This document shows positions 17,783-26,403 of a DNA stretch of 64,000 nucleotides, one piece after another. This DNA comes from Paenibacillus dendrobii (GTDB lineage Bacteria; Bacillota; Bacilli; Paenibacillales; Paenibacillaceae), in contig NZ_WUBI01000006.1 of NCBI RefSeq assembly GCF_009807035.1, positions 1 through 64,000 of the forward strand. The letters are read 5' to 3'. The notes beneath the pieces are model-generated. The model was not told the origin of the DNA, ran no database searches, and saw only the letters and a list, made by a program, of their open reading frames with translations. A program made the position numbers and the translations under genes. The stretch's first letter is position 1, and each line of letters begins with the position of its first letter.

Positions 17783-18417
17783 TGAGCACTTTTCGTATTG
17801 CCGTGTTTGCTTCGGGGGAAGGCAGCAACTTTCAAGCTTTGGCGGAAGCTGCGAATACTGATACGCTGGGCGGCGCGAAGATCGCCCTGCTTGTTTGCGA
17901 CAAGCCTTCCGCACCCGTAGTACGGCGAGCCGAGCAGCTTGGTATACCTGCTTATGTGTTCAAACCTAAGGATTACGATTCCCGCGAGGCGTATGAGCGC
18001 GAAATTGTCATGCGTCTGGAGGAGCTTCAAGTGGATTTGATCGTACTTGCGGGATATATGCGGCTGCTGACCCCTGTCATTGTGCACCAGTACAGAGGGC
18101 GTCTCATCAACATTCATCCATCGCTGCTGCCGGCTTTCCCGGGCAAGGATGCGATCGGACAAGCGCTGGCATACGGTGTGAAGCTGAGCGGCGTAACGGT
18201 TCATTTTGTCGATGAAGGCATGGATACGGGACCGATCATTGCCCAGAGAGCGATTGATATTGTCTCCGGTGAGACCGCAGAATCTTTTGCCCAAGCTGTT
18301 CATGGGATCGAAAGGGAACTCTATCCGACGGTTGTCTCTTGGTTTGCCCAAGGATTCGTGAGGCTAGAGGGCAGAGAAGTGACTGTCACCCAAGCAGATA
18401 CTAAGGACTATCGTTAG
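17782..18417 (+). CDS. purN: Phosphoribosylglycinamide formyltransferase
   Basis: 211 residues. It transfers a formyl group from 10-formyl-THF to GAR. The N-terminal AVFASGEGSNFQAL nucleotide loop is present, and the active-site stretch INIHPSLLPAFPGKDA carries the catalytic Asn and His. The catalytic Asp is in VHFVDEGMDTGPII. It is coupled to purM by a 1-bp overlap. Confidence 0.97.
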   Translation: MSTFRIAVFASGEGSNFQALAEAANTDTLGGAKIALLVCDKPSAPVVRRAEQLGIPAYVFKPKDYDSREAYEREIVMRLEELQVDLIVLAGYMRLLTPVIVHQYRGRLINIHPSLLPAFPGKDAIGQALAYGVKLSGVTVHFVDEGMDTGPIIAQRAIDIVSGETAESFAQAVHGIERELYPTVVSWFAQGFVRLEGREVTVTQADTKDYR

Positions 18418-18782
18418 ACGACAAGTTCGGCTTACGAAGCCCAAAGAATGACAGAAACTGTACGGCATCACGTTAGCACGGCATTGATGTTGGAGATATT
18501 GATACGTACTTTATTTTAATAGTTGTTGAAAGTATGGCCACTTTTTTGTCACCTTTATGTTTCAAAGGGATATTTCTGGGTACGCGCATTCGATATTTCT
18601 CGGGAAATAAATAAGGTTCATCGAAAGTTAGCGTTTTTACGCGAGGAACGGGGCGGAATTCTGCAGTCTGCTCACCCGGCTCCATATATTCAGCGCCGAT
18701 GGATGGCGTGATCTACATATGGGGGCTGGTGGATCGATCAGCAGGATTTTCCCATCTTCAACTTTAAAGGAGGAGACATATT
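18418..18782 (+). other. Long purN-purH gap
   Basis: 365 bp without a supportable gene, unusual inside this operon. It has an AT-rich centre and a small hairpin AAAGT..ACTTT followed by several T (about 18529-18548), which could cause partial termination. TTGATA near 18497 might be a -35 of an internal promoter, but no good -10 partner is spaced correctly. A short ORF here (18523-18711) lacks a ribosome binding site. Confidence 0.4.
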
Positions 18783-20330
18783 GTGGGTATAAAAAGAGCG
18801 CTCGTAAGCGTTTCGGATAAGAAGGGCATCGTAGATTTTTGCCGTGAGCTGTCTGCACTTGGCGTGGAAATTATTTCGACAGGCGGAACGAAGAGTCTGC
18901 TGGCGAAGGAAGGCGTGCCGGTGATCGGCATTTCCGACGTAACGGGATTTCCCGAAATTCTTGACGGACGTGTTAAAACACTCCATCCTGCGGTGCACAG
19001 CGGCTTGCTTGCGGTTCGTGACAGCGAAGAACATCAGCAGCAGATGAAGGATTTGGGGCTGGACTACATCGATCTGGTCGTCGTGAACCTCTATCCGTTC
19101 CAGGAAACAATCGCCAAGCCGGATGTAACTTATGAGGACGCCATCGAAAATATCGACATCGGCGGTCCAACCATGCTCCGCTCGGCTGCCAAGAATCATG
19201 CTTTCGTGACTGTGGTCGTGGATTCCCATGATTATGGCACCGTCATCGAGCAAATCCGCGAGCAAGGGGATACCACCCTCGATACGCGCAAACAGCTTGC
19301 AGCCAAAGTCTTCCGCCACACTGGCGCATACGACGCCCTTATCTCCGATTATTTGTCGAACGTGACCGGCGAACCTCTTCCGGAACGCTACACCGTGACC
19401 TATGAAAAAATCCAGGATCTCCGTTATGGAGAAAATCCGCATCAAAAAGCGGCATTTTACCGCAAACCGCTTGCTCCTGCGGGAACATTGACGACTGCCG
19501 AGCAGCTTCACGGCAAAGAATTGTCGTACAACAACATTAATGATGCCAATGCAGCGCTGCAAATCGTGAAAGAGTTTGACGAACCGGCCTGCGTGGCCGT
19601 GAAGCACATGAATCCTTGCGGCGTAGGCGTGGGGGAAAGCATTTTCGAGGCTTATGAAAAAGCCTACAGCGCGGATCCGACCTCCATTTTTGGCGGCATT
19701 GTGGCTGCGAACCGCATCATCGACAGTGATACCGCGAAGCTGCTGAGCGAGATTTTCCTGGAGATCGTGCTGGCACCGGACTTCACGGAGGAAGCTCTTG
19801 AAATCCTGACGAAAAAGAAAAACATCCGCCTGCTCAAAATGGGTGAGTTCGGTTCCGCCAAGGAGCGCAAGAGCAGCTTTGTCGTCACTTCTATTGATGG
19901 CGGCATGGTTGTGCAGGAAAGCGATGTTCATGCTGTGGACGAGGCCGATTTGAAGGTCGTAACGGATCGTCAGCCGACTCCGGAAGAGCTGAAACAGCTT
20001 CTCTTCGGCTGGAAAGTGGTTAAGCATGTGAAATCCAATGCGATCGTGCTCGCTGCGGACAATATGACCGTTGGCGTTGGCGCCGGACAAATGAACCGTG
20101 TCGGTTCCGCCAAAATTGCCATCGAACAAGCGGGAGAGAAAGCCGAAGGCTCCGTCCTGGCATCCGATGCCTTCTTCCCGATGGGAGACACCCTGGAGCT
20201 TGCTGCCAAAGCGGGCATTACGGCAGTAATTCAGCCTGGCGGTTCCATCAAGGACGAAGAATCCATTAAAGTGGCTAACGAATACGGCATCGCAATGGTA
20301 TTCACGGGCGTGAGACATTTCAAACACTAA
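18783..20330 (+). CDS. purH: Bifunctional AICAR formyltransferase / IMP cyclohydrolase
   Basis: 515 residues covering the last two steps to IMP. The N-terminal MGS-like cyclohydrolase domain (about 1-195) begins with KRALVSVSDKKGIVDF and holds ISTGGTKSLL. The C-terminal formyltransferase domain has the catalytic Lys-His pair in VAVKHMNPCGVGVG. The GTG start follows AAAGGAGGAG with good spacing. Confidence 0.97.
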   Translation: MGIKRALVSVSDKKGIVDFCRELSALGVEIISTGGTKSLLAKEGVPVIGISDVTGFPEILDGRVKTLHPAVHSGLLAVRDSEEHQQQMKDLGLDYIDLVVVNLYPFQETIAKPDVTYEDAIENIDIGGPTMLRSAAKNHAFVTVVVDSHDYGTVIEQIREQGDTTLDTRKQLAAKVFRHTGAYDALISDYLSNVTGEPLPERYTVTYEKIQDLRYGENPHQKAAFYRKPLAPAGTLTTAEQLHGKELSYNNINDANAALQIVKEFDEPACVAVKHMNPCGVGVGESIFEAYEKAYSADPTSIFGGIVAANRIIDSDTAKLLSEIFLEIVLAPDFTEEALEILTKKKNIRLLKMGEFGSAKERKSSFVVTSIDGGMVVQESDVHAVDEADLKVVTDRQPTPEELKQLLFGWKVVKHVKSNAIVLAADNMTVGVGAGQMNRVGSAKIAIEQAGEKAEGSVLASDAFFPMGDTLELAAKAGITAVIQPGGSIKDEESIKVANEYGIAMVFTGVRHFKH

Positions 20331-20551
20331 TCACACAGAGAGATAGAAAAGCAAAGCAATACATGAAAACGGAGAAAGCGAATGGATCTGAAAACGCGTA
20401 GCGTTCGCCTTTGCCCCCGGATTTTAACCCTATTGAACCATAATTATAAAATCTGGAAGCAACAGCGATTGGAAAATCCATCGCATTTGAAGTGACTATT
20501 ATGTATTCAATTTTGCTAACGAATAACAGATCAGACATATGAAATTGAGAC

Positions 20552-20594
20552 CAGGCTCTGCCTGCTGCGGCTAGAAGCAGTCAGGTGGAGCCTG
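20552..20594 (+). other. Intercistronic hairpin purH-purD
   Basis: CAGGCTC (20552-20558) pairs with GAGCCTG (20588-20594). Inner segments CCTG/CAGG and TGC/GCA extend the stem. No T tract follows. It lies in the 296-bp gap before purD, about 30 bp ahead of its start, and is a candidate RNA-processing or stability element. Confidence 0.6.
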
Positions 20595-20626
20595 CAATAT
20601 AACAGGGGTAGAGACAGGAGGCGGAC

Positions 20627-21901
20627 ATGGATATTTTGGTCATTGGCGGCGGAGGCCGCGAGCATGCAATCGTGTGGGCGCTGAATAAAAGCCCGAAGGC
20701 AGGACACATCTACTGCGCACCGGGAAATGCCGGGATCGGTCAGATCGCGGAATGCGTGCCGATTGCCGTGAACGAATTCGACAAGCTGACGGCGTTTGCG
20801 CTAGAGAAGAAGGTCGGACTGGTGGTTGTGGGACCGGATGATCCGCTCGCGGAAGGTATTGTGGATGCGTTCGAGACGAAGGAAATTCCGGTATTCGGTC
20901 CGCGCAAGAATGCGGCTGAGATCGAAGGCAGCAAAACCTTTATGAAGGACCTGCTTCACAAATACAGCATTCCGACGGCTGCTTATGAAAAATTCGACAA
21001 TTATGACGCGGCTGCGGCTTACCTGAACACGCAACAGGCCCCGATCGTCATCAAAGCGGACGGGCTCGCCGCGGGAAAAGGCGTGACCGTGGCGCATTCG
21101 ATGGAAGAGGCGCATCAGGCGCTGCAGGATATCATGGTATCGAAGGTATTCGGTGAATCGGGAGCGCAGGTCGTGATCGAGCAGTTCCTGCAGGGACAGG
21201 AAATGTCGATCCTCTCCTTCGTGGATGGGGAGACGGTAAGACCGATGCCTGCCGCACAGGATCATAAGCAGGTATTCGACGGCGACCGCGGACCGAACAC
21301 GGGAGGGATGGGAACCTATTCCCCGCTGCCCCACATTGACCCGGCCATTATCGAAAATGCCATTGAGCATATCATCAAGCCGACGGCAAAGGCAATGGTA
21401 GCCGAAGGCCGTCCTTTCCGCGGCATATTGTTCGCCGGGCTGATGATCCAGCCGGACGGGACTCCAACAACGGTCGAATTCAATGCCCGCTTCGGCGACC
21501 CCGAGACACAGGTCGTCCTTCCGCGTCTGAAGAGCGACTTGCTGGAGATCTTCCTTGCTGCAGTGAATGGTACGCTTGCCGATGTGGAAATCGAGTGGAG
21601 CGATGAGGCTGCTGTATGTGTTGTGCTCGCATCCGAAGGCTATCCGGCTTCTTACCCGAAAGGATTGCCGATTGAAGGATTAGAGAGATCGGAAATTGAA
21701 AAGGATGCGCTGGTGTTCCATGCTGGCACGGCGCTGAACGCCGAGGGTCAATTCGTGACCAGCGGCGGCCGTGTGCTTGGCGTTGTCGGCTTGGGTTCAG
21801 GCATTGCCGAAGCCCGCGACAAAGCTTATGAGCATGCGGAACGTATTACGTTCAGCGGAAAACAGAACCGTACGGATATCGCTGCGAAGGCACTTGTGTA
21901 G
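20627..21901 (+). CDS. purD: Phosphoribosylamine-glycine ligase
   Basis: 424 residues, ATP-grasp. It joins glycine to phosphoribosylamine in step 2. The N-terminal ILVIGGGGREHAIVWAL motif, the ATP-grasp loop ADGLAAGKGVTV, and the substrate motif DHKQVFDGDRGPNTGGMGTY are intact. It is the last gene of the operon and is followed by a strong terminator. ATG 20627 has CAGGAGG upstream. Confidence 0.97.
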   Translation: MDILVIGGGGREHAIVWALNKSPKAGHIYCAPGNAGIGQIAECVPIAVNEFDKLTAFALEKKVGLVVVGPDDPLAEGIVDAFETKEIPVFGPRKNAAEIEGSKTFMKDLLHKYSIPTAAYEKFDNYDAAAAYLNTQQAPIVIKADGLAAGKGVTVAHSMEEAHQALQDIMVSKVFGESGAQVVIEQFLQGQEMSILSFVDGETVRPMPAAQDHKQVFDGDRGPNTGGMGTYSPLPHIDPAIIENAIEHIIKPTAKAMVAEGRPFRGILFAGLMIQPDGTPTTVEFNARFGDPETQVVLPRLKSDLLEIFLAAVNGTLADVEIEWSDEAAVCVVLASEGYPASYPKGLPIEGLERSEIEKDALVFHAGTALNAEGQFVTSGGRVLGVVGLGSGIAEARDKAYEHAERITFSGKQNRTDIAAKALV

Positions 21902-21922
21902 CATATATTTTTGTGAGATATC

Positions 21923-21966
21923 AAGCCCCGTGCTTCCGGATTGCTGGAAGCAGCGGGGCTTTTTTG
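21923..21966 (+). terminator. Terminator of the pur operon
   Basis: AAGCCCCG and GCTTCC pair with GGAAGC and CGGGGCTT, followed by six T. Confidence 0.93.
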
Positions 21967-22058
21967 ACGAGACAAGAGCTTCCCACTTGGTCTGATTTGC
22001 TGTCCATTCGTAAGCCGCTTGCAATTTATCTCCAATTGAACTATTATATAATTAATAA

Positions 22059-22072
22059 TCTTAAATTTAAGA
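22059..22072. promoter_or_regulatory. MarR-type palindromic operator upstream of mhqO-like gene
   Basis: TCTTAAATTTAAGA is a perfect 14-bp palindrome, 7 bp downstream of a TATAAT (22047-22052) and 12 bp before the ribosome binding site. Its shape (ATCT..AAnTT..AGAT-like) resembles the operator of MhqR, the MarR-family repressor of mhq genes in B. subtilis. No mhqR-like gene lies in the window. Confidence 0.65.
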
Positions 22073-22100
22073 CTAATTATTATAAGGAGGCAAGAGGGAT

Positions 22101-23042
22101 ATGTTAAGAACAGCAGGTATTCACCATATAACGGCATTCGTGAACAATGCCCAGCAAAACGTCGATTTCCACGCGGGTGTCCTGGGACTCCGTCTTGTCA
22201 AAAAAACGATAAATTTTGATGCGCCGGATGTGTATCATCTGTATTTCGGCAACGAGAACGGCAGTCCGGGCACCATCATTACTTTCTTCCCTCAGGATAA
22301 CGCAAGAACAGGCGAGATCGGCGGCGGGCAGGTTAGCATTACCGTGTACGCCATCCCGAAGGGCAGTATGGAGTTCTGGATGAACCGTCTGGATGCCTTT
22401 GAAATCCGCCATGAAACCACCTCGCGTTTCGGAGAGAGATTCCTGCGCTTTTCCGATCCATCGGGTCTGCTGATCGAGCTTGTTGAACGCGAAGAAGGAA
22501 CGCCAAGTGCTTGGTCCTTTAACGGCGTTCCTGTGGAGCATGCGATTAAAGGCTTCGGCGGAGCGGTACTGAGCAGCGTGTCGTCGGAAAATACGATGCT
22601 CGTGCTCGAAAGAGTGCTGGGACTATTGCGTATAGGCGAAGACGATGGACTGGTTCGATTCCAAGGCTTCGGCGATATCGGCCATATCATCGACGTGAAT
22701 GCGGAGAATGCATCCTGGGGTAATCCGGGTGCAGGAACGGTTCATCATATCGCATGGCGCGCCAGAGATTACGAGGAGCATGAGAAATGGCGCGAGCTGC
22801 TGGTGCAAATCGGCTTTCAGCCGACGCAGGTCATTGACCGTCAGTATTTCAATGCGATATACTTCCGTGAACCGGGTGGAATTCTTTTCGAAATCGCGAC
22901 TGATCCTCCGGGCTTTGCCCGTGACGAGGCTGAAGACGAGCTGGGCACGCATCTGATGCTGCCTGAATGGTACGAACCGCAGCGGGATCTGATCGAACAA
23001 GGACTGCCAAAGATCGAAGTACGTGAAGTGGAGGGAATATAA
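22101..23042 (+). CDS. Ring-cleaving dioxygenase, MhqO/MhqA-like
   Basis: 313 residues of the vicinal oxygen chelate superfamily with two paired betaalphabetabetabeta modules. The first begins TAGIHHITAFVNNAQQN; the second ends with the metal-binding NAIYFREPGGILFEIATDPP. Metal ligands would be His8 in IHHIT, a His in TVHHIAWR, and Glu in ILFEIA. Members in B. subtilis (MhqA, MhqE, MhqO) are induced by catechol and quinones and are thought to open hydroquinone rings. It has an AAGGAGG site and is directly followed by an mhqD-like gene. Confidence 0.88.
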   Translation: MLRTAGIHHITAFVNNAQQNVDFHAGVLGLRLVKKTINFDAPDVYHLYFGNENGSPGTIITFFPQDNARTGEIGGGQVSITVYAIPKGSMEFWMNRLDAFEIRHETTSRFGERFLRFSDPSGLLIELVEREEGTPSAWSFNGVPVEHAIKGFGGAVLSSVSSENTMLVLERVLGLLRIGEDDGLVRFQGFGDIGHIIDVNAENASWGNPGAGTVHHIAWRARDYEEHEKWRELLVQIGFQPTQVIDRQYFNAIYFREPGGILFEIATDPPGFARDEAEDELGTHLMLPEWYEPQRDLIEQGLPKIEVREVEGI

Positions 23043-23663
23043 ATGAGTCATTTAAGCATGAAACATATTTTTAAACAGGGGTCCGATCCGGCTGCACCGG
23101 TATTGGTGCTTCTGCACGGAACGGGCGGCAATGAGCATGACTTGCTGCCCATAGCGGAAATGTTGTCGCCCGAATCTTCGGTGCTGGGGGTACGTGGTAA
23201 CGTACTGGAGAACGGGATGCCGCGCTTCTTCCGCAGATTGGCGGAGGGTGTGTTTGATGAAGAAGACCTCGTGGCACGCACGAAAGAGCTGAATGATTTC
23301 CTGGATGAAGCTGCCCGGGAGTATGGACTTCAGCGCGACCGCATGATTGCCGTGGGCTTCTCGAACGGTGCCAACATCGCAGCAAGCCTGCTGTTCCATT
23401 ATGAACATGCTTTGTGGGGCGCAGCTTTGCTGCATCCGATGGTACCGCTGCGCGGCAAGCAGCTGCCGGATTTGACGGGCGTTCCCGTCTTCATTGGCGC
23501 AGGCAAAAACGATCCGCTCTGCTCCGTGTCCGAAACGGAAGAGTTGCAGTCTCTTCTTGAAGGAGCGGGTGCCGAGGTTACGCTGTATTGGGATAACCAA
23601 GGTCATCAGCTGAGCAAAAGAGAGCTGTATGCCGCCTCCGATTGGCTGGATAACCGCTTCTAA
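23043..23663 (+). CDS. Carboxylesterase / phospholipase-like hydrolase, MhqD-like
   Basis: 206 residues, alpha/beta hydrolase. The oxyanion loop VLLHGTGGNEHDLLP is followed by the nucleophile elbow GFSNGAN (Ser). The catalytic Asp is in GKNDPLCSVSE and His in NQGHQLSKRE. MhqD of B. subtilis belongs to this family and is induced with a ring-cleaving dioxygenase by quinone stress. Its start directly follows the mhqO-like stop, so the two form one transcript; the natural ester substrate is unknown. Confidence 0.87.
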   Translation: MSHLSMKHIFKQGSDPAAPVLVLLHGTGGNEHDLLPIAEMLSPESSVLGVRGNVLENGMPRFFRRLAEGVFDEEDLVARTKELNDFLDEAAREYGLQRDRMIAVGFSNGANIAASLLFHYEHALWGAALLHPMVPLRGKQLPDLTGVPVFIGAGKNDPLCSVSETEELQSLLEGAGAEVTLYWDNQGHQLSKRELYAASDWLDNRF

Positions 23664-23678
23664 ACCGAGATTCACAGA

Positions 23679-23712
23679 ACCTCTCGTCCTTTCAAGGGCG
23701 GAGGTTTTTTTG
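23679..23712 (+). terminator. Terminator after the mhq-like pair
   Basis: AACCTC pairs with GAGGTT around an inner CGTCCTTTCAAGGGCG, followed by seven T. Confidence 0.88.
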
Positions 23713-23930
23713 CTTCCCTATTTTTTCTTGAAAAGTATTTATTTGAATGCCGTTCTGGCCCTAAGAGCCTGCTTTGTGAAATCTTTTTCTAATCTATAGA
23801 GGATTATTGGACATACACCCTTGAAAAAACGGCTCAAAAAAGGTACGGTACTGTGTAACAAACATTTCAGTGATGACTTGAATAAAGCCCCGAACCGACA
23901 GAAAGAGGGCTGATGGAGTGAGGAGAAAAA

Positions 23931-25244
23931 ATGAAGGAAAATCTGCAAGAAACAACTACCCCAACAGCAAACGCCGTATCGGCAGCTGAGCCTATCGACT
24001 ATATGGTTTCCATGGAGGACATCGTGCGTGCGCATCACGTGCTGCGCGAGGTCATCGTACGCACGCCGCTTCAGCTTGACGCGGTGTTGTCGGCGAAATA
24101 CAAATGCAATGTTTATTTGAAAAGAGAAGATCTGCAGGTCGTGCGCTCCTTCAAGATTCGCGGCGCTTATAATATGATTCGAAGCTTGTCGGCTGAAGAG
24201 CTGGCGAATGGCATCGTATGCGCGAGCGCCGGCAACCATGCCCAGGGTGTGGCTTTTTCCTGCAATGCGCTGGGTATCCAGGGCAAAATTTATATGCCAA
24301 GCACAACGCCGAACCAAAAGGTGAAACAGGTCAAACGTTTTGGTGGCAGCAATGTGGAGGTCGTTCTGACTGGCGATACGTTCGACGACGCATCCGAGGA
24401 AGCGATGAAGGCCTGCACGGAGCAGGGCATGACCTTCATTCATCCGTTTGATGCCCCGAAAATCATCGCAGGCAACGGTACCATCGCCATGGAAGTCATG
24501 GAGAGCCTGAATGCGCCCGCGGATTATGTGTTCGTCACGATCGGCGGCGGCGGTCTGGCTGCTGGCGTGAGTACGTACATTAAAACTGTGAGTCCTTCCA
24601 CGCAAGTGATCGGCGTTGAGCCTCTGGGAGCGGCATCCATGAGCGAAGCGCTGCTGCGCAAAGAAGTCGTAACACTGCAGGAGATCGATAAATTCGTGGA
24701 TGGAGCAGCAGTCAAAAGAGTAGGCGACATGCCGTACTCCATCTGTTCCAGCAAGCTGGACGACATCGTGAAGGTGCCGGAGGGCAAAGCGTGCACAACC
24801 ATTCTTGACCTGTACAACGAAAATGCCATCGTGGTTGAGCCGGCAGGCGCACTGCCGGTTGCTGCGCTTGATCTGTACAGCGAACAGATTCAAGGCAAAA
24901 ACGTCGTCTGCATCGTCAGCGGCGGCAACAATGACATCGACCGGATGCAGGAGATCAAGGAGCGTTCCCTGATGTATGAGGGTATCAAGCATTACTTCAT
25001 GATCAACTTCCCGCAGCGTTCCGGAGCACTGCGCGAATTCCTGCAGGACGTGCTTGGGCCTGGAGACGACATCACCAACTTCGAATATACGAAAAAGCAT
25101 AACAAAGAAAACGGGCCGGCACTCGTGGGCATCGAGCTGGACAGCAAAGAGGACTACCTCCCGCTGATCGAGCGCATGAACCGTAAGGGATTGCAGTATA
25201 CCGAGCTGAACAAGGATTCGAATCTGTATAATATTTTGATCTGA
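23931..25244 (+). CDS. ilvA: Threonine deaminase, biosynthetic
   Basis: 437 residues. This PLP enzyme converts threonine to 2-oxobutanoate, the first step to isoleucine. The PLP Lys is in VVRSFKIRGAYNM. The glycine-rich phosphate loop is TIGGGGLAAGV. After about residue 350 a single ACT-like regulatory domain begins (HYFMINFPQRSGALREFLQD), as in the shorter B. subtilis-type IlvA with one such domain. The ATG follows GAGGAG. It has its own terminator and no other branched-chain gene lies nearby. Confidence 0.94.
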   Translation: MKENLQETTTPTANAVSAAEPIDYMVSMEDIVRAHHVLREVIVRTPLQLDAVLSAKYKCNVYLKREDLQVVRSFKIRGAYNMIRSLSAEELANGIVCASAGNHAQGVAFSCNALGIQGKIYMPSTTPNQKVKQVKRFGGSNVEVVLTGDTFDDASEEAMKACTEQGMTFIHPFDAPKIIAGNGTIAMEVMESLNAPADYVFVTIGGGGLAAGVSTYIKTVSPSTQVIGVEPLGAASMSEALLRKEVVTLQEIDKFVDGAAVKRVGDMPYSICSSKLDDIVKVPEGKACTTILDLYNENAIVVEPAGALPVAALDLYSEQIQGKNVVCIVSGGNNDIDRMQEIKERSLMYEGIKHYFMINFPQRSGALREFLQDVLGPGDDITNFEYTKKHNKENGPALVGIELDSKEDYLPLIERMNRKGLQYTELNKDSNLYNILI

Positions 25245-25324
25245 TAAGTGTAACGTCATAAATTGTTAATGAAGTAAGAACTTCAGGTGAGGCACACCAG
25301 GAGTTTTCGATAAGATACGTTTTG

Positions 25325-25373
25325 AAAAGGTCTGTGTAAGACGTCGCTTTGGCGTTCTTGCAAAGGCCTTTTT
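25325..25373 (+). terminator. Terminator of ilvA
   Basis: AAAAGGTCT with AGGCCTTTT, and inner AAGACGTC with GGCGTTCTT, form a long hairpin followed by T residues. Confidence 0.82.
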
Positions 25374-25434
25374 GCATTGTGGCGGGCAGTTCGCTCATAT
25401 CGGAAAGCCCAAGCACGAACGAGTATACCGTAAA

Positions 25435-25466
25435 CAAAAACGCCCCTCCGTTAACCGGAAGGACGC
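25435..25466 (-). terminator. Terminator of the RpiR-end operon (minus strand)
   Basis: On the minus strand GCGTCCTTCCG pairs with CGGAGGGGCGT around a TTAA loop (G-U pairs allowed) and is followed by TTTTTG. It lies 14 bp beyond the rpiR-like stop. Confidence 0.87.
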
Positions 25467-25479
25467 TCATCTATTCAAA

Positions 25480-26340
25480 CTATAAAAAGTAATTCGTGAT
25501 GGTTTGATCGCTCGCCAGCACAGCTTCGCTGTCGAGCTTCTTTTTTAAATAAGCCTTGTCCGAGGAAATAAAGATGCTCATGATCAGGTCCACGACGAAC
25601 AGGAAAGTGATATGATTGGACATCAGCGCGCTATTGTTGACCGATATTTTATCCGGCACGATGATGTTCACATCCGCATTCTCCGTGATTGGAGACGAAT
25701 CATAGCACGTGATCGAAATCGTCTTGACCTGGTTGACCTGAGCAATTGCTACCGTGTCCACCACTTCTTTCGTTGATCCGGAGCGGGAGAAGGCCACGAC
25801 GGCGTCTTCCTTGCCGCACTGCGCGGCGGCGATCTTCATGGCACGGCTGTCATTTACTGCTTCGGCCATAATCCCGATGATCGACAGGCGATTCTTGAGT
25901 GCAATGGCAGCCAGGTAGGAATCGAACAGGCCGATTATGTAAATACGCCGTGCCCCTTTCAGAATGTTCACCACGCGGTGAAGCTGTTCCTCGGTAACAA
26001 GCGCAGACGTATTGACAATGAGCTCATTGTAATCGAGCGCAAGCGCGTCAATCGGGTTAATTTCCCGTCTTTCTTTTTTCTTGGCCTGCATATCCCGGTA
26101 AAAAGCGTCCTGGGCAAAAGCGATCTTGAAATCATTGAAGCCCTTGAAGCCTACTTTTTTACAGAACCGGTTAATACTCGTCTCCGATACACCAATTTCG
26201 TTGGCAATGGACGTGATCGTGTTACGCGTAATAAAATCCGGATTGTGTATGACAAAATTGGCAATCTGGTTTTCACCATAAGTCAATTTTTGAGTTTGGG
26301 ATACGATTTTTGCGATAACGGCCGGAACCTGTGAAGACAT
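25480..26340 (-). CDS. RpiR/MurR family transcriptional regulator
   Basis: 286 residues. The N-terminal HTH_6 domain (about 1-78) includes NEIGVSETSINRFCKKVGFKG as its recognition region. The C-terminal SIS domain (about 110-250) has the sugar-phosphate motif AFSRSGSTKEVVDTVAIAQ. Family members bind phosphosugars and regulate catabolic operons. It is the last gene of the five-gene minus-strand operon, so it probably controls that operon. The ATG follows AGGAGG. Confidence 0.92.
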   Translation of the reverse strand: MSSQVPAVIAKIVSQTQKLTYGENQIANFVIHNPDFITRNTITSIANEIGVSETSINRFCKKVGFKGFNDFKIAFAQDAFYRDMQAKKKERREINPIDALALDYNELIVNTSALVTEEQLHRVVNILKGARRIYIIGLFDSYLAAIALKNRLSIIGIMAEAVNDSRAMKIAAAQCGKEDAVVAFSRSGSTKEVVDTVAIAQVNQVKTISITCYDSSPITENADVNIIVPDKISVNNSALMSNHITFLFVVDLIMSIFISSDKAYLKKKLDSEAVLASDQTITNYFL

Positions 26341-26403
26341 GATACCTCCTCCTGATCTAACGCTGGAAATGACGAGTCCGGTGATCTCCGCTAGATTTCC
26401 CCA

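Noticed and set aside
18738..20327. 529-codon minus-strand frame opposite purH
   Set aside because: It mirrors the codon structure of the intact purH gene and has no homology-like features.
23739..25259. Long minus-strand frame opposite ilvA
   Set aside because: The plus strand encodes intact threonine deaminase; the opposite product is a Cys, His-rich antisense shadow without a ribosome binding site.
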